Assembly: GCA_902780985.1 (NCBI GenBank)
Contig: CACZHN010000052.1
Coordinates: 1-12,785, forward strand
Direction: 5' to 3'
DNA from: an uncultured Lachnospiraceae bacterium
Lineage (GTDB): Bacteria > Bacillota_A > Clostridia > Lachnospirales > Lachnospiraceae
Length of the DNA: 12,785 nt
Numbering within the stretch: position 1 is the stretch's first letter; each line of letters opens with the position of its first letter. The position numbers and the translations under genes are program-made. A model generated the notes under the pieces. That model saw only the letters and a list, made by a program, of their open reading frames with translations. It made no database searches and was not told the DNA's origin. Shown here in pieces: positions 7,495 through 12,785 of the stretch.

Positions 7495-8691
7495 TTAATT
7501 GAAATTAATTAAGCTCAGTTTACCTTCACCCACCATTAGTCTTCCCGGAATATTAAGGAACTCTCTTACTGTCTCGCCGCTGTCCGCAAATGTAAGGCTT
7601 GTTCCCAGATTTACTCCCGGTTTTATGCTGTTTCCGTAAATCAGAAGCGGCACATATTCTCTTGTATGATCCGTTCCCTTAAATGTAGGATCACAACCGT
7701 GATCCGCAGTGATAATTATTATATCATCAGACTCCTTATCTTTGAAGTGTCCGAGCTTCTCCATCAGTTCTCCCAGACGGATATCGAAGTTCTCAAGTCC
7801 CTTGGCATATCCGTCCACGTCACGTCTGTGTCCCCAGGTGGAATCGAATTCAACCAGATTTGTAAAGATAAGTCCTTCTTCAACTAAATCAAGAGCCTCG
7901 ATAGTCTTATCCATACCGTCTTCGTTATCCTTTGTATGAACTGCTTCGGTTATGCCTACTCCCGCAAATATATCCTCTATCTTACCGACTCCGTATACGG
8001 TCTGCCCCGCATCATTTATCATGGTAAGAAGATTCGGTTCATCCGGATTTCTTGAGAAATCACGGCGGTTTGCGGTTCTTACGTATTTATCCTCTTCCCA
8101 TACATACGGACGGGCAATGACTCTCGCCACATTGTGCTTTCCGGTAAGGATCTCGCGGGCTGTCCTGCACATTTCATATAATTTTTCAGGAGGATAAATG
8201 CTTTCATCACAGGCAATCTGAAATACACTGTCGGCCGAAGTATAAACTATCGGCTTTCCGGTGGCTTTCATCTCATCTCCGAGCTCATTTATAATCTGAG
8301 TTCCCGAAGCGACTCCGTTATAGAGAACTCCCGGAACACCGGTCTTCTCTACAAACTCGTCTATTATATCCTGAGGAAATCCGTCCGGATATGTAGGAAA
8401 TCTCTCCGGCGTATGGATGCCCACCATTTCCCAATGACCGATGGTGGTATCCTTTCCTGCGGATAACTCCTGCATTCTTCCGAAGGCTCCCTTAGGATTA
8501 TCTACGGGCTCAACGCCCTTCATTCCGTCTATATTCCCGTAACCAATGCTCCTCATGTTCGGGATCTTCAGGTCCGGATATTTTTCCATGATATGTCCTA
8601 TGGTATTGCATCCTTCATCGCCGAAGTCCGCTGCGTCAGGCGCTTCTCCCATACCTACGCTGTCCAGGACTATCCAAATAACTCTTTTCAT
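7495..8691 (-). CDS. deoB: phosphopentomutase
   Basis: A 398-residue, full-length cytosolic enzyme of the alkaline phosphatase superfamily. It interconverts ribose 1-phosphate and ribose 5-phosphate (and the deoxy forms), feeding nucleoside sugars into central metabolism. All dimetal ligands known from the Bacillus cereus enzyme have counterparts: Asp10 (LDSVGMGEAPDA), Asp283 and His288 (EFDSTWGHRRD), Asp330 and His331 (ADHGCDPT) and His342 (TDHTREYVPLL). The phosphorylated threonine corresponds to Thr82 in SAGKDTTIGHWE. ATG at 8691 has AAGGAG nine bases away. The gene sits 28 bp after the esterase and 30 bp before the DUF4003-like gene. There is no nucleoside phosphorylase next to it, unlike a typical deo operon. 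Confidence 0.97.
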   Translation of the reverse strand: MKRVIWIVLDSVGMGEAPDAADFGDEGCNTIGHIMEKYPDLKIPNMRSIGYGNIDGMKGVEPVDNPKGAFGRMQELSAGKDTTIGHWEMVGIHTPERFPTYPDGFPQDIIDEFVEKTGVPGVLYNGVASGTQIINELGDEMKATGKPIVYTSADSVFQIACDESIYPPEKLYEMCRTAREILTGKHNVARVIARPYVWEEDKYVRTANRRDFSRNPDEPNLLTMINDAGQTVYGVGKIEDIFAGVGITEAVHTKDNEDGMDKTIEALDLVEEGLIFTNLVEFDSTWGHRRDVDGYAKGLENFDIRLGELMEKLGHFKDKESDDIIIITADHGCDPTFKGTDHTREYVPLLIYGNSIKPGVNLGTSLTFADSGETVREFLNIPGRLMVGEGKLSLINFN

Positions 8692-8719
8692 GCTCCCCGC
8701 TCCTTTAAATTCGTAAAGC

Positions 8720-9469
8720 CTAAGATACCATTTCCTTGAAATACTCTCTTATCGCATCACTCAGCTGATCCATATGCTTGTTGAAGCAATGATCGTCTCC
8801 CGGAACCGTAACAAGCTTAGCGTTCTTGTAAAGCTCAGCCGCCTTAACTCCGTATGAATAAGGAACTGCCTCATCCTCATCGCCGTGAATGATGAGCACA
8901 GGGCCGTCATATCTGTTGATCTCGTCCTCAACGTGAATTGTCTGTGCTACACGGATATAGTCACCCGACAAAGGTCCCGCATAAGAAGGAACCGTCTCAG
9001 GAATATTCATCGGATCAAAGGACTCACTCAGAATCTTTCCTTCTCTTGTAATCTCCGGGATCATCCATGCCGGTGAAACCGGAATGATTGACTTAAATAC
9101 ATCTCTGAACATTCCGCCCACAAGCATAGTAAGAAGTCCGCCCTGAGAATGTCCGCAGAGGTAAATATCTGTTACATAATCCAGTGTTTTAACGTAATTT
9201 ACAACGGAGATTGCATTTGTAACCCACTTATAAAGCGTGTGATCTCTGAATGTTCCGCCGCTCTTTCCGTGACCGTACAATTCCGCACGGAGCACCGCAA
9301 CTCCCGTATCGTTGATAGCCTTCTGAATGGCTATGATATGCGCTTCCTCCATATGTCCCGTAAAGCCGTGGAAAAGGATGCAAAGAGGTCCCTTCTCAAA
9401 GCCTTCCGGGCGATCCAGCTTAGCATGAAGCTGTATTCCGTCACTGTCTATAAAAAACTCATCAGTCAT
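8720..9469 (-). CDS. alpha/beta hydrolase, feruloyl (cinnamoyl) esterase-like, close to Est1E
   Basis: A 249-residue alpha/beta hydrolase without a signal peptide, so probably cytosolic. The triad is Ser108 in GHSQG, Asp199 in HGDEDEAVP and His227 in GDDHCF; the oxyanion motif is HGFTGH (34-39). From memory, much of the sequence matches Butyrivibrio proteoclasticus feruloyl esterase Est1E, also 249 residues: RAELYGHGKSGGTFRDHTLYKW, the LSPA/VSPA segment, IRVAQTIHVED and the triad surroundings. Est1E releases ferulate from feruloylated arabinoxylan fragments, so this enzyme probably does similar work on imported oligosaccharides. The insertion forming the lid (about 132-185) is retained. ATG at 9469 has AAGGAG nine bases upstream. 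It is the first gene of the block with deoB and the DUF4003-like gene. Confidence 0.88.
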   Translation of the reverse strand: MTDEFFIDSDGIQLHAKLDRPEGFEKGPLCILFHGFTGHMEEAHIIAIQKAINDTGVAVLRAELYGHGKSGGTFRDHTLYKWVTNAISVVNYVKTLDYVTDIYLCGHSQGGLLTMLVGGMFRDVFKSIIPVSPAWMIPEITREGKILSESFDPMNIPETVPSYAGPLSGDYIRVAQTIHVEDEINRYDGPVLIIHGDEDEAVPYSYGVKAAELYKNAKLVTVPGDDHCFNKHMDQLSDAIREYFKEMVS

Positions 9470-9471
9470 AA

Positions 9472-9543
9472 AATCCGTCTCCTTAAGTACTGTATTTTCA
9501 GCCTTCAGGCCTACCCGAACAGTATATCATAAAGAGACGGATT
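9472..9543. repeat. 10-bp inverted repeat spanning the esterase promoter and ribosome binding site
   Basis: AATCCGTCTC (9472-9481) and GAGACGGATT (9534-9543) are perfect inverted copies 52 bases apart. The left copy overlaps the esterase ribosome binding site; the right copy lies upstream of the predicted -10. In an mRNA reading through from the GTPase gene, the two arms could pair and hide the ribosome binding site, whereas an RNA started at the local promoter would lack the right arm. Confidence 0.5.
9521..9526 (-). promoter_or_regulatory. candidate extended -10 promoter for esterase-deoB-DUF4003
   Basis: On the minus strand TATACT (9526-9521) is preceded by TG at the extended -10 position (TGATATACT). 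No good -35 is found 16-18 bases upstream, which is tolerated by extended -10 promoters. It lies about 50 bases before the esterase start, in a 106-bp gap after the GTPase stop. Confidence 0.45.
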
Positions 9544-9575
9544 ATTCATCGGATTGTTAAATTTTTAGGTCTCAC

Positions 9576-10691
9576 TCATCGCTTGCCCTCCTCGATGCAT
9601 TCGTAAATGCGCTTCACAATCTCGGCTTTCTCATAGCCCTTGCCGATAAATACAAGCTGGTTGCATCTGTCACCGTATACTTCGTCCCAGTCATCCTTCA
9701 GATCCGGAAAGTCAGCCAGCACCGGTGCAAGCTCTTCATCAGGCCAGGCTGATACCCATTCGGAAAGTTCGGTTACGGATGCATTTCTACCTGCCTGCTC
9801 AAAGAGCTGAACATGATCCCAGTCGTCCGAGAACCATATGTAACCCTTCGAACGGATAAGGGCTTCCGGATATGTATCCACCAGCTTGTTAAATGCGTCC
9901 CTGTTGAAAGGTTTTCTCTCTTCAAATACAAATGACGAAATGCCGTACTCATCCACGCAGGCCTTCTCGTCATCATGCTCACAGTTGTTAAGGGCTTTCT
10001 GAACCGCGCTGTAAGCTTCAACTTCCTCGAAGTCGAAATCTTCTCTGTCCAGGAGAATGTCCAGATCCACATCGCCGTTTACGCAGGTGATCATCTCTGC
10101 TTCCTGCTGGATGTTTCTCAGCCCCGACTTAACTTCTTCAAGCTGCTCAGCTGTAAGAAGATCGGTCTTATTCAGTATCATGAGGTTGCAGAACTCAATC
10201 TGATCCATGATAAGGTTTATGACATCTCCGTCTTCTGTATCCTCATCCGATACAAGGTCATGGAGGAATTCCCTGTAGATTCTGTCCACATCAACCACAG
10301 ATACCACGGACTTAAGATATACTCTCGTATCCTCAGTCATCTCTTCATAGTTGAGGAAGGCGCCTGCGATAGACGAAGGCTCGCTTATACCCGATGCCTC
10401 GACAAATATAGCCTCTATGGATGTATCGGCAGAAAGCCTCTCTATCTCAGCCATGAACTCATCTCTCAGAGTGCAGCATATACATCCGTTCTGCATTTCA
10501 ACCATTTCTACCTGCGCCACCTGATTTCCTGTCTTATTCAGGATTGACGCATCTATGTTGATACTGCCCATATCATTTACTATAAGCGCTATCTTTCTCT
10601 TCTCCTGCTTCAGAATATTCTGCATCAGAGTAGTTTTTCCGGAGCCCAGATATCCGGTAATTATAACTATAGGTACTTCTTTCTTTGACAT
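9576..10691 (-). CDS. CobW/COG0523 family metal GTPase, YciC/ZagA-like
   Basis: A 371-residue P-loop GTPase of the G3E/COG0523 family, cytosolic metal-insertion proteins often tied to zinc limitation. Visible motifs: Walker A GYLGSGKTT (13-21), the metal-binding CxCC (NGCICC, Cys70, Cys72, Cys73), the switch-like VEASGISEP (97-105) and NKTD guanine specificity (174-177). The C-terminal CobW_C domain covers about 252-368 and ends in the YGDRCNQLVFIGKG motif typical of the YciC/ZagA branch. The middle loop that is often His-rich in this family is instead CEHDDEKAC (237-245). The frame includes GTG one codon earlier; AAGGAG followed by six bases favours ATG at 10691. It has its own consensus promoter between two palindromes, next to a Fur-family gene, so zinc repression is the likely control. 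Confidence 0.92.
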   Translation of the reverse strand: MSKKEVPIVIITGYLGSGKTTLMQNILKQEKRKIALIVNDMGSINIDASILNKTGNQVAQVEMVEMQNGCICCTLRDEFMAEIERLSADTSIEAIFVEASGISEPSSIAGAFLNYEEMTEDTRVYLKSVVSVVDVDRIYREFLHDLVSDEDTEDGDVINLIMDQIEFCNLMILNKTDLLTAEQLEEVKSGLRNIQQEAEMITCVNGDVDLDILLDREDFDFEEVEAYSAVQKALNNCEHDDEKACVDEYGISSFVFEERKPFNRDAFNKLVDTYPEALIRSKGYIWFSDDWDHVQLFEQAGRNASVTELSEWVSAWPDEELAPVLADFPDLKDDWDEVYGDRCNQLVFIGKGYEKAEIVKRIYECIEEGKR

Positions 10692-10734
10692 CACAATCTC
10701 CTTCTGTATATAAATTCAAGTTGGTTTTGTTGTT

Positions 10735-10751
10735 TTGCAACACCGTTGCAA
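10735..10751. promoter_or_regulatory. Fur/Zur-type operator, downstream copy
   Basis: TTGCAACACCGTTGCAA is a palindrome with 7-bp arms and a 3-bp centre. It starts seven bases downstream of the -10 box, so it covers the expected transcription start of the GTPase gene. It matches the second site at 10794-10810 in all arm positions but one. Confidence 0.7.
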
Positions 10752-10757
10752 TTTGAG

Positions 10758-10787
10758 ATTATAGTCTGTGATGCCATGGTTTGTCAA
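10758..10787 (-). promoter_or_regulatory. consensus sigma-A promoter of the YciC-like GTPase gene
   Basis: On the minus strand TTGACA (10787-10782), an 18-bp spacer and TATAAT (10763-10758) match both consensus hexamers perfectly. Expected transcription start is near 10750, giving a leader of about 60 bases. Such a strong promoter bracketed by palindromes suggests expression set mainly by a repressor. Confidence 0.85.
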
Positions 10788-10793
10788 TAATTT

Positions 10794-10810
10794 TTGCAAC
10801 AATGTTGCAT
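10794..10810. promoter_or_regulatory. Fur/Zur-type operator, upstream copy
   Basis: TTGCAACAATGTTGCAT contains a perfect 7-1-7 palindrome, TGCAACA-A-TGTTGCA (10795-10809), the layout shared by many Fur-family boxes. It ends seven bases upstream of the -35 box. The centres of the two sites are 59 bp apart. Confidence 0.7.
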
Positions 10811-10818
10811 ATTCGAAT

Positions 10819-10856
10819 TTGGGGACGGAGGTTGATTAGTCAACCTCCGTCCCCAA
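10819..10856. repeat. full copy of the GGGGACGG palindromic repeat after the fur-like gene
   Basis: Perfect 17-bp arms (TTGGGGACGGAGGTTGA and its complement) around a 4-base loop TTAG. It begins three bases past the Fur-family stop codon and ends eight bases before the upstream operator. It differs from the copy at 6416-6460 mainly at paired positions, so the fold is kept. No T run follows in the direction of the fur-like gene. Confidence 0.85.
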
Positions 10857-10859
10857 GTC

Positions 10860-11267
10860 TCACTTCTCTTTACAATCGTTGCAAACTCCGATAATGACGG
10901 TTTTTCCGTAGTCTATATCTATTCCGTATTCCGAACGCATCTTTTCTGCTGCCTCTTCCAGTACGTCGTTTTCCATATGGAATATCTTGCCGCATTCGGA
11001 ACACTGTGCATGTGTATGTTCATGGCATGATCCGTGCTCTTCCGAATACTGGTAGCAGGTTGCGTTCACGTCTGTTTCTTTGTATTTGATGAGATGCCCC
11101 TCTTTGCAGAGGCGTTCCAGATTACGGTATACCGTGGATCTGTCAAGTTCCTCTCCGTCTTCGTTTATCGCATTCAGTATGTCTCTTGCCGTAAAACGTG
11201 TATCGGCATTCTTCTTCAGATATTCGATTATCAAGTTTCTTGGCTTTGTCTTGTATTCACCCTTCAT
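10860..11267 (-). CDS. Fur-family metalloregulator, probably Zur-like
   Basis: A 135-residue repressor of the Fur family. The N-terminal winged helix contains the recognition segment LDRSTVYRNLERL (41-53). The C-terminal dimerisation domain carries two structural zinc pairs, CSEC (Cys89, Cys92) and CNDC (Cys129, Cys132), and a metal-rich stretch HGSCHEHTHAQC (His78, Cys81, His82, His84, His86). Aligned by eye to Bacillus PerR, the iron-binding Asp104 position is His97 here, which argues against peroxide sensing and for zinc. ATG at 11267 has AAGGGG seven bases away. An alternative ATG at 11288, overlapping the nitroreductase stop as TAATG, would add seven residues and remains possible. It likely binds the two palindromes next to the downstream GTPase gene; it is co-transcribed with the nitroreductase and perhaps the peroxiredoxin. 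Confidence 0.88.
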   Translation of the reverse strand: MKGEYKTKPRNLIIEYLKKNADTRFTARDILNAINEDGEELDRSTVYRNLERLCKEGHLIKYKETDVNATCYQYSEEHGSCHEHTHAQCSECGKIFHMENDVLEEAAEKMRSEYGIDIDYGKTVIIGVCNDCKEK

Positions 11268-11287
11268 CCGAGCACCCCTTATACTCA

Positions 11288-11950
11288 TTACTTTGTCTTT
11301 CGTCCTGTCACCGCTTCAAAGTTATATCTTACTATACCCAGATCAACTTTTGCAAACGGTCTTTTCTGAGCAGTAATGATAACATCTTCTCCGTCAAGTG
11401 TCACATAAAACTTCTGCTGATTAAGCGCCGTCGGAGCCATCATAGCCGCAACCATTCCGTTTTTAAACCATATCGGCATCTCTTCTTCAGGAACATTACA
11501 CAGCTTGCTAACAGGCTTAGACTTATGCTTTACGCCTTCATTTTCACCGTATCCAAGTGCGATTATGCAGACGATCTTTTCACCCTTTTCTTTGTCGGCC
11601 TTGCATTTCCCTTTGCCGTAAGAACCGCCTACCCAGCAGGTATTAAGTCCCATATCCTGAGCAACAAGCACCAGCTGCTGTCCGTAGTAACCGGCCATTT
11701 CTTCCAGCTTCTCCATCTTCTTGTTGCCGACGATGGCTATATAGTTCACTGCATTTTCGAACTTTCCGTAATGCGCGAGAAATGTATCGAAACATTCCGG
11801 ATCATCATAAATCACCTGAATATTCAGCCCGCTCTCTTCGCTGCATTTCCTTGCAAGGTTATCCAATCTCTCCCTCAGCTTATCCTCGATCGGAATATCC
11901 TTGAACTGCCTCACGCTGTGTCGACTCTTTATTAGCTCCTTAATATCCAT
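11288..11950 (-). CDS. nitroreductase-family flavoprotein
   Basis: A 220-residue protein of the FMN-dependent nitroreductase fold, cytosolic, using NAD(P)H to reduce an unknown acceptor. The N-terminal FMN-phosphate motif SRHSVRQF (9-16) and the C-terminal APTALNQQ (172-179) are both characteristic. The segment GLNTCWVGG (101-109) fits the core of short nitroreductases. No ferredoxin domain or metal cluster is present. ATG at 11950 has GGAGGG seven bases upstream. The peroxiredoxin stop is 39 bp upstream and the fur-like gene overlaps or closely follows its stop, which suggests one stress-related transcript. Substrate is not predictable. Confidence 0.88.
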   Translation of the reverse strand: MDIKELIKSRHSVRQFKDIPIEDKLRERLDNLARKCSEESGLNIQVIYDDPECFDTFLAHYGKFENAVNYIAIVGNKKMEKLEEMAGYYGQQLVLVAQDMGLNTCWVGGSYGKGKCKADKEKGEKIVCIIALGYGENEGVKHKSKPVSKLCNVPEEEMPIWFKNGMVAAMMAPTALNQQKFYVTLDGEDVIITAQKRPFAKVDLGIVRYNFEAVTGRKTK

Positions 11951-11989
11951 AAATAAACCCTCCGCTTATAAACCCATTCCTATAGTTTC

Positions 11990-12442
11990 TTAAACTTCTT
12001 CCAACATCTGCGCCGGATTATCGGCTGCCTTTACATTTCCAAAGGCTTTAATAATCTTGCCCTTTTCATCAATAAGGTAGGTTGTCCTTACCACCCCCAT
12101 GGTAACCTTACCGTAATTCTTCTTTTCCTTCCATACGTCATAGGCCTCAATAACAGTTCTTTCCGTATCCGAGAGCAGTGTGAACGGAAGGCCGAACTTT
12201 TCCTCAAACTTCTTATGAGAAGCCACCGAATCCTTGCTGACGCCCAGAATCACCGCGCCCTTTTCCTTAAACTGAGGCATCAGTTCTCCGAAACTGCAGG
12301 CCTGTTTGGTGCATCCCGGCGTATTGTCCTTCGGATAAAAATACAGAACAACTTTCTTTCCCTTATAATCACTGAGACTATGCATCTCACCATTCTGATC
12401 CGGAAGTGTAAAATCCGGAGCTTTAGTTCCGATTTCTAACAT
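11990..12442 (-). CDS. bcp: Bcp-type thiol peroxidase (peroxiredoxin)
   Basis: A 150-residue cytosolic peroxiredoxin of the AhpC/TSA superfamily, BCP/PrxQ type, reducing hydrogen peroxide and organic hydroperoxides with thiols, usually through thioredoxin. The peroxidatic Cys44 lies in TPGCTKQAC and the resolving Cys49 five residues later, the spacing of E. coli Bcp. The start of the fold (APDFTLPDQNG) and the VVRTTYLIDEKGKI strand are typical. A GTG six codons upstream is in frame, but ATG at 12442 has AGGAGG seven bases away and gives the usual length. It is the first gene of the peroxiredoxin, nitroreductase, fur-like block. Confidence 0.95.
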   Translation of the reverse strand: MLEIGTKAPDFTLPDQNGEMHSLSDYKGKKVVLYFYPKDNTPGCTKQACSFGELMPQFKEKGAVILGVSKDSVASHKKFEEKFGLPFTLLSDTERTVIEAYDVWKEKKNYGKVTMGVVRTTYLIDEKGKIIKAFGNVKAADNPAQMLEEV

Positions 12443-12473
12443 ATCAGGTCCTCCTTTCACCCATTCAACATCT

Positions 12474-12502
12474 ATAATACCACGTTAACGGCATTTTATT
12501 AA
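12474..12502 (-). promoter_or_regulatory. candidate promoter of the peroxiredoxin gene
   Basis: On the minus strand TTAATA (12502-12497), a 17-bp spacer and TATTAT (12479-12474) with an extended TG (TGGTATTAT). It lies 31 bases before the ATG at 12442. No TGCAAC-type palindrome is present here, so the Fur-family regulator probably does not control this promoter through that box. Confidence 0.55.
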
Positions 12503-12630
12503 CAGATTGTTTACAAATAATTAAATTTTTGCTCATCACTTCAAATGTATTCTATCGTATTATACTTATAGACCAACGGATGGACGAAATAAATCCACTC
12601 TCTCAAGGTTAATAGATTAAATAGTGTGAG
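12503..12630. other. AT-rich gap with no gene found
   Basis: Between the peroxiredoxin promoter and the hairpin terminator I find no reading frame longer than about ten codons with a ribosome binding site and no recognisable RNA. It includes AT-rich stretches that could hold an UP element or a short untranslated RNA, but nothing specific supports either. Confidence 0.4.
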
Positions 12631-12657
12631 AAAAAGCACCCGAAAGGGTGCTTTTTT
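12631..12657. terminator. bidirectional intrinsic terminator
   Basis: GCACCC-GAAA-GGGTGC forms a stable GNRA-type tetraloop hairpin, flanked by AAAAA on the left and TTTTTT on the right, so it works on both strands. In the minus direction it lies 27 bases after the stop of the partial gene at the right edge and most likely ends that transcript. Confidence 0.92.
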
Positions 12658-12684
12658 CTCGCCTTTTTTACGTAAAGGGGCCGA

Positions 12685-12785
12685 TCACAGCCCCAGAATC
12701 TTTCTCATCAGTTCGGTTTGAACATTATCCGGATCCGCATTGAATATATCTATATAATCATCATCGCTGCTTCTGTCTATAAATG
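12685..12785 (-). CDS. C-terminal end of an unidentified protein (5' end beyond window)
   Basis: An open minus-strand frame enters from the right edge and ends at TGA 12685, leaving 32 residues. The tail is acidic and then helical (DPDNVQTELMRKILGL at the end). It is too short to assign a family. The terminator just after it supports a real gene end. Confidence 0.6.
   Translation of the reverse strand, partial: FIDRSSDDDYIDIFNADPDNVQTELMRKILGL

Noticed and set aside
9975..10547. 190-codon plus-strand open frame
   Set aside because: Antisense shadow of the CobW-type GTPase; no ribosome binding site and no family resemblance.
11198..11935. 245-codon plus-strand open frame
   Set aside because: It lies opposite the nitroreductase and fur-like genes, whose motifs and ribosome binding sites are clear; its translation has no recognisable domain.
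12443..12510. Search for a Fur-type box in the peroxiredoxin promoter
   Set aside because: GTTAAC is a short palindrome, but neither the TGCAAC box nor a PerR-type TTATAAT-N-ATTATAA box is present.
12580..12612. Ten-codon plus-strand frame starting MDEINPLSQG
   Set aside because: Too short, no ribosome binding site, nothing to separate it from chance.
1..12785. CRISPR arrays, insertion sequences, toxin-antitoxin pairs, tRNA genes or a defence system
   Set aside because: No regularly spaced repeats, transposase-like protein, small paired genes or tRNA-like fold was found; the window is ordinary chromosome with interesting regulation.

Overview
This window looks like chromosome from an anaerobic Firmicute of the Lachnospiraceae, most likely a Butyrivibrio or Pseudobutyrivibrio relative. 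The evidence is moderate GC content, strong AGGAGG-type ribosome binding sites, an esterase that closely resembles Butyrivibrio proteoclasticus Est1E (compared from memory), a DUF285/BspA-type repeat protein and a lipoprotein serpin. I see no tRNA, rRNA, CRISPR array or insertion sequence. All genes but one (the serpin) lie on the minus strand.

Right to left, in the direction of most transcription: the window opens with the last 33 codons of an unidentified gene and its hairpin terminator. Next comes a stress and metal block: a Bcp-type peroxiredoxin, a nitroreductase-family flavoprotein and a Fur-family regulator whose start region touches the nitroreductase stop. Beyond a perfect palindromic repeat is a consensus sigma-A promoter held between two TGCAAC-type palindromes. 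It drives a YciC/ZagA/CobW-type metal GTPase. This looks like a zinc-responsive, Zur-like switch, with the regulator encoded just upstream of its probable target.

The middle block is a probable operon: feruloyl-esterase-like hydrolase, phosphopentomutase (deoB) and a DUF4003-like protein of unknown function. It ends convergently against a plus-strand serpin predicted to be a surface lipoprotein. A second copy of the palindromic repeat fills the gap between the two ends.

The left block starts with an AraC-family regulator, divergent from the serpin. After it come two perfect 14-bp direct repeats exactly 21 bp apart, which is the geometry of an AraC-type operator. Then follow a lipoprotein with a C-terminal PEBP/YbhB-like domain, an aldo/keto reductase and a membrane-anchored BspA-like repeat protein that runs off the left edge. 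A half copy of the palindromic repeat sits just before the BspA-like gene and seems to supply its ribosome binding site.

The most notable signals are regulatory: the doubly flanked metal promoter, the 21-bp-spaced direct repeats, and a dispersed palindrome family whose two full copies differ by paired, compensatory changes.
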